Source: a virus. From it: a stretch of DNA of 32,748 bases. A program made the translations under genes and the position numbers. The stretch is taken from positions 1 to 32,748 of IMG/VR virus record IMGVR_UViG_3300012264_000012; one strand, written 5' to 3'. This document shows positions 30,219-32,748 of this stretch, in pieces; positions within the stretch are counted from its first letter, which is position 1; the number at the start of each line of letters is the position of its first letter. The notes beneath the pieces were generated by a model. That model did not search any database and was not told the DNA's origin. It worked only from the letters and a program-made list of their open reading frames with translations.

Positions 30219-32543
30219 TCATTCCGTCCTAACGAACACCCTCTGGATGCCATAAATGGGCAAGGATTTTTTGCCGGTCTTGTTCCCATCGAATAGAGAC
30301 CAGCCACCGATACGATTCAATATGCCTTGAATCTCATAAGAATCAGCTTTCTTTATGGACTCGCGGGGCTTTCCGAAGCACTCGCACCATATCTCCATCA
30401 CGCAGACTTGATTCCTGCGGACGTTTCCGTTCGCCCTTGTGGGGTCGTCAGGTGAGCGGATGTACTCTATCCTGCGATAAATGTCCATCGTATCCCAGCT
30501 ATCAGGGAGCAGAGTTTCAAGGTAATCCAAAACCATACCCTCGCGCTCGTCGTTCTCCATAGCGTTGCGCTGTTCGGCGAAAGCCGCCATAGCGACATCG
30601 CCTTTTAAGAACAACTCCTCACCGTCTTGGTATTTTACAAGGGCTTCCGCCCAAATCAGGTCTATGTCCGTGAGTTCCCAAGCACGGTATTTGCCCTCGC
30701 CGGATACCCAAACAGGCCAGAAGCGTCGGTTGCCCGTGATGTCCCGCAGGAATCCGCCGTCCGAGTTGGTTGTGCCGACGACGATGCACTGACGCGGATG
30801 ACTTTCTACCGTGCGGCCGTATGAGGGGCGATACTTATCATCTGTGCGGGTAATAAAGGACTTTACCGTTTCCACGTCCATTTTCTTGATCTCCGCCAGC
30901 TCGCCGAGTTCCAGTATCCAGTAGCCCTGCAGCTTCTCCGGGGCGGTTTTATCTTTCATGTCCGATATGGAAAGACTGTCGGAGTACCATTGTTGCCCCA
31001 GTTTGGAAAAGAGCGTGGACTTTCCGATACCCTGCTTGCCGTTCAGAACAAGGATAGAGTCGTGCTTTGTGCCGGGGCTGATAATCCGAGCAACCGCTGC
31101 CACGAGAGTCTTTCGGGTGACGGCTCGGGTATAAGGCGAATCTTCTGCACCGAGGTAGTCGATGAGCAGCGTGTCGATTCGGGGAATCCTGTCCCATTCA
31201 GGTAAGCCTTCGAGGTATTCTCGAATCGGGTGGTAGGCACGGTCGTCGGCAACCTTTGTCAGAGCAAGTTCATAGTTCCGAGCCGAGAACACGCCGTAGC
31301 GTTTATCGATGAAAGCTACAAGCTGGGCTGTATCGACATCCCGCCAAGGCTTATGTGGGCGTTCCCACGGCAGTTCCTCGCCGTATATCTGGTTGGCGAG
31401 CCGATTGTGACGGATGCCTGTGAGGGTGTCATCGTTGTTAAGGATAAGGAGCAGATTGCCGAGGGTGTTGGATAGGATACCGTTTTTCTCGCGTTGAAGC
31501 TGAGATTTCCAATCGGCATCTTCATCGAAGTCACTTTCAGCCTTGGCAATGCGCTCCTCGGCGAGCAGCAGTTTTACGTTTTCATCCTGCACAGCAAATT
31601 CGCTCATCGCCTTGAAGCCTGCCTTTTCGTCAAGGTCGGTGAACTTGTGGATGCGGACGAGATCGAAAGCGTTTAGCAGCCTGCCACAGGCGGGGTCAGT
31701 GGCGTGGTGGGAATATGACCATTTGCCTTCGTACAGCACTACGCCCGCTGAACTATCAGCAAGGATATAATCGTAACGACCGCCCATAGCCGACGGCTCG
31801 TAGATGTCAGGCAGGAATGTCGCAATCACGTCCTCAATCGGATAGGCGCGGCAGAAAGCGCCGACCACGCCGTCTTTGGTGAGTGGGTCTTGCTGTTGAC
31901 GGATACTTCGCTGGATCACCTCAGACTGGCGACTTGAAGTAGGCCAAAGCGAGCAGTCGCGCCAGTCGGAGAGTTTGGAAAGATATGCATCGGGATTGAG
32001 ATTATCGCCGTCGATTTTTTTGAAGATATATTCGCCGTCAGAAGGTGTGGAAGGCCAGTACATAAGGCGCTCCGGTTCATAGGTGCTGTCGTCGAAAAAG
32101 TCCATGCCTATAACTTCAGCTACCAAACGTGAGAGAGCAGCGTATTCGTCTGGAGAAACCTCACGGGCAATCGGAATAACCACGCGCAGCCGGGGTTCTT
32201 CCGGTGTATGGCTGTGGGTGGAGTAAATCACACATCGATGCGGGAATAGCATCTCCACGGCGTCAATAAAATTGTTACCGGCGTGGTCGGCATCAAGAGT
32301 TATCCCGGAACGACTTTCGACCGTATCCTTTTTACGCCTGCCACCCTTGAGGTGACCGAGGACATAGCCGCCTACATCTTTGGCGGCGTCGCGGCGGTCT
32401 TTAGTGAATCTCTTGTATTCGGAAACCGTCTCTGTCGTGCGGCGGGTCACCTTGAACCGTTCACATAACTCATCAAAGGTGGTCTTTTTGTTGACCCACC
32501 GTTTTGACAGTCGGCTGTCGCCATATGCGATTTTAAATTCCAT
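30219..32543 (-). CDS. VapE-like primase-helicase (virulence-associated E family)
   Basis: 774 aa from ATG 32543, GAGGTG 7 nt upstream. The N-terminal half resembles an archaeo-eukaryotic-type primase/PrimPol: GITLDADHAG (D-x-D), YSTHSHTPE and PRLRVVIPI, then MYWPSTPSDGEY. The C-terminal half is a superfamily 3-like ATPase: NGKQGIGKST (Walker A, about 500) and WILELGELAEI (Walker B region), then VGTTNSDGGFLRDITGNRRF (sensor and arginine). It probably primes and unwinds phage DNA at replication. It overlaps the upstream gene by 11 bp; the open frame beyond ATG to 32723 is the shadow of that gene. The name comes from an early Dichelobacter annotation, not from a virulence role. Confidence 0.92.
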   Translation of the reverse strand: MEFKIAYGDSRLSKRWVNKKTTFDELCERFKVTRRTTETVSEYKRFTKDRRDAAKDVGGYVLGHLKGGRRKKDTVESRSGITLDADHAGNNFIDAVEMLFPHRCVIYSTHSHTPEEPRLRVVIPIAREVSPDEYAALSRLVAEVIGMDFFDDSTYEPERLMYWPSTPSDGEYIFKKIDGDNLNPDAYLSKLSDWRDCSLWPTSSRQSEVIQRSIRQQQDPLTKDGVVGAFCRAYPIEDVIATFLPDIYEPSAMGGRYDYILADSSAGVVLYEGKWSYSHHATDPACGRLLNAFDLVRIHKFTDLDEKAGFKAMSEFAVQDENVKLLLAEERIAKAESDFDEDADWKSQLQREKNGILSNTLGNLLLILNNDDTLTGIRHNRLANQIYGEELPWERPHKPWRDVDTAQLVAFIDKRYGVFSARNYELALTKVADDRAYHPIREYLEGLPEWDRIPRIDTLLIDYLGAEDSPYTRAVTRKTLVAAVARIISPGTKHDSILVLNGKQGIGKSTLFSKLGQQWYSDSLSISDMKDKTAPEKLQGYWILELGELAEIKKMDVETVKSFITRTDDKYRPSYGRTVESHPRQCIVVGTTNSDGGFLRDITGNRRFWPVWVSGEGKYRAWELTDIDLIWAEALVKYQDGEELFLKGDVAMAAFAEQRNAMENDEREGMVLDYLETLLPDSWDTMDIYRRIEYIRSPDDPTRANGNVRRNQVCVMEIWCECFGKPRESIKKADSYEIQGILNRIGGWSLFDGNKTGKKSLPIYGIQRVFVRTE

Positions 32544-32748
32544 ATTCCAACACCTCGCATTTGTGGTTGTAGTATTTGATAGGCATACCGCGCTTTTTCG
32601 CCTTAGCGATTTCACGAGCCATTCCCTCGGAAGGCTTGTCGAAAACCCATAGTTCGTCGCACTTGCCAAGTAGGACAAGGGCAAAGAATAAGCCCAATTC
32701 TCGCTGCTCTCTGTCGCTATCATCCATGAACTGCGGATAGTGGAGGTG
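32533..32748 (-). CDS. DUF7768-like small protein, truncated by window end
   Basis: Only the C-terminal part lies in the window; the frame is open to the edge (HLHYPQFMDDSDREQREL ... LLGKCDELWVFDKPSEGMAR ... AKKRGMPIKYY). The pattern is that of a small phage family related to nucleoside deoxyribosyltransferase-like/DUF4406 proteins, which I remember as DUF7768. An ATG at 32727 exists but the conserved residues before it show that the gene begins outside the window. Confidence 0.78.
   Translation of the reverse strand, partial: HLHYPQFMDDSDREQRELGLFFALVLLGKCDELWVFDKPSEGMAREIAKAKKRGMPIKYYNHKCEVLEYGI

Noticed and set aside
32544-32723. 60-residue N-terminal extension of the VapE-like protein
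   Set aside because: It is the out-of-frame shadow of the preceding small gene; ATG 32543 has a good ribosome binding site and starts the conserved sequence.
1-32748. CRISPR array, insertion sequence with transposase, toxin-antitoxin or defence system
   Set aside because: No regularly spaced repeats of 25-40 bp and no transposase or known defence families were seen; the only mobile genes besides the phage itself are the AP2/HNH homing endonuclease and the recombinases.

Overview
The window is the late half and integration module of a temperate siphophage, almost certainly a prophage in a Gram-positive Clostridia-type bacterium. I infer the host from the strong GGAGG ribosome binding sites, the short overlapping genes and protein families that I know mainly from gut Firmicutes prophages. 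Every convincing protein gene lies on the minus strand, so transcription runs from right to left. The right end cuts through a small early gene, so repressor and DNA polymerase genes must lie outside the window.

From right to left (transcription order): early/replication genes (a truncated small DUF protein, a VapE-like primase-helicase, a VRR-NUC nuclease, an SNF2-type helicase broken by a 5-bp tandem duplication, and a DUF1492/ArpU-like regulator) occupy about 32.7-27.9 kb. A terminator and a perfect TATAAT box mark the change to the late operon. Next come HNH nuclease, terminase small subunit, a free-standing AP2/HNH homing endonuclease, a ParB-fused DNA methyltransferase, a Dam-type methylase, a 'virulence-related' family protein and two small DUF proteins. 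The HK97-type head genes follow: terminase large subunit, portal, ClpP-like protease, capsid, a small head-fiber-like protein and connectors (22.2-16 kb). The tail genes are tail terminator, major tail protein, tail assembly chaperone with a textbook -1 frameshift site, tape measure, Dit, Tal-like protein, two small baseplate-like proteins and a large GH18-like tail glycosidase (16-5.5 kb). Holin and amidase endolysin follow, ended by a strong terminator.

The leftmost module (4.2-0.65 kb) is a four-gene overlapping unit: a zinc-ribbon HTH protein, a SHOCT-like protein and two large serine recombinases, then two terminator-like hairpins. A 32-nt promoter-like element inside this module recurs, with identical internal spacing, some 20 kb away in front of the virulence-related gene.

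The far left (1-221) is different. It holds a plus-strand terminator, short direct repeats and the 3' half of a tRNA-Ala(GGC) gene without its 5' half. That is what the far attachment site of a tyrosine-integrase element looks like, so a second mobile element may end here, directly next to the serine-recombinase prophage.

The phage families are ordinary. The items most worth a second look are the frameshift site with its 14-bp hairpin, the duplication in the helicase, the repeated promoter element, the tRNA half, the interrupted GH18 domain and the apparently split carbohydrate-binding module in the baseplate genes.
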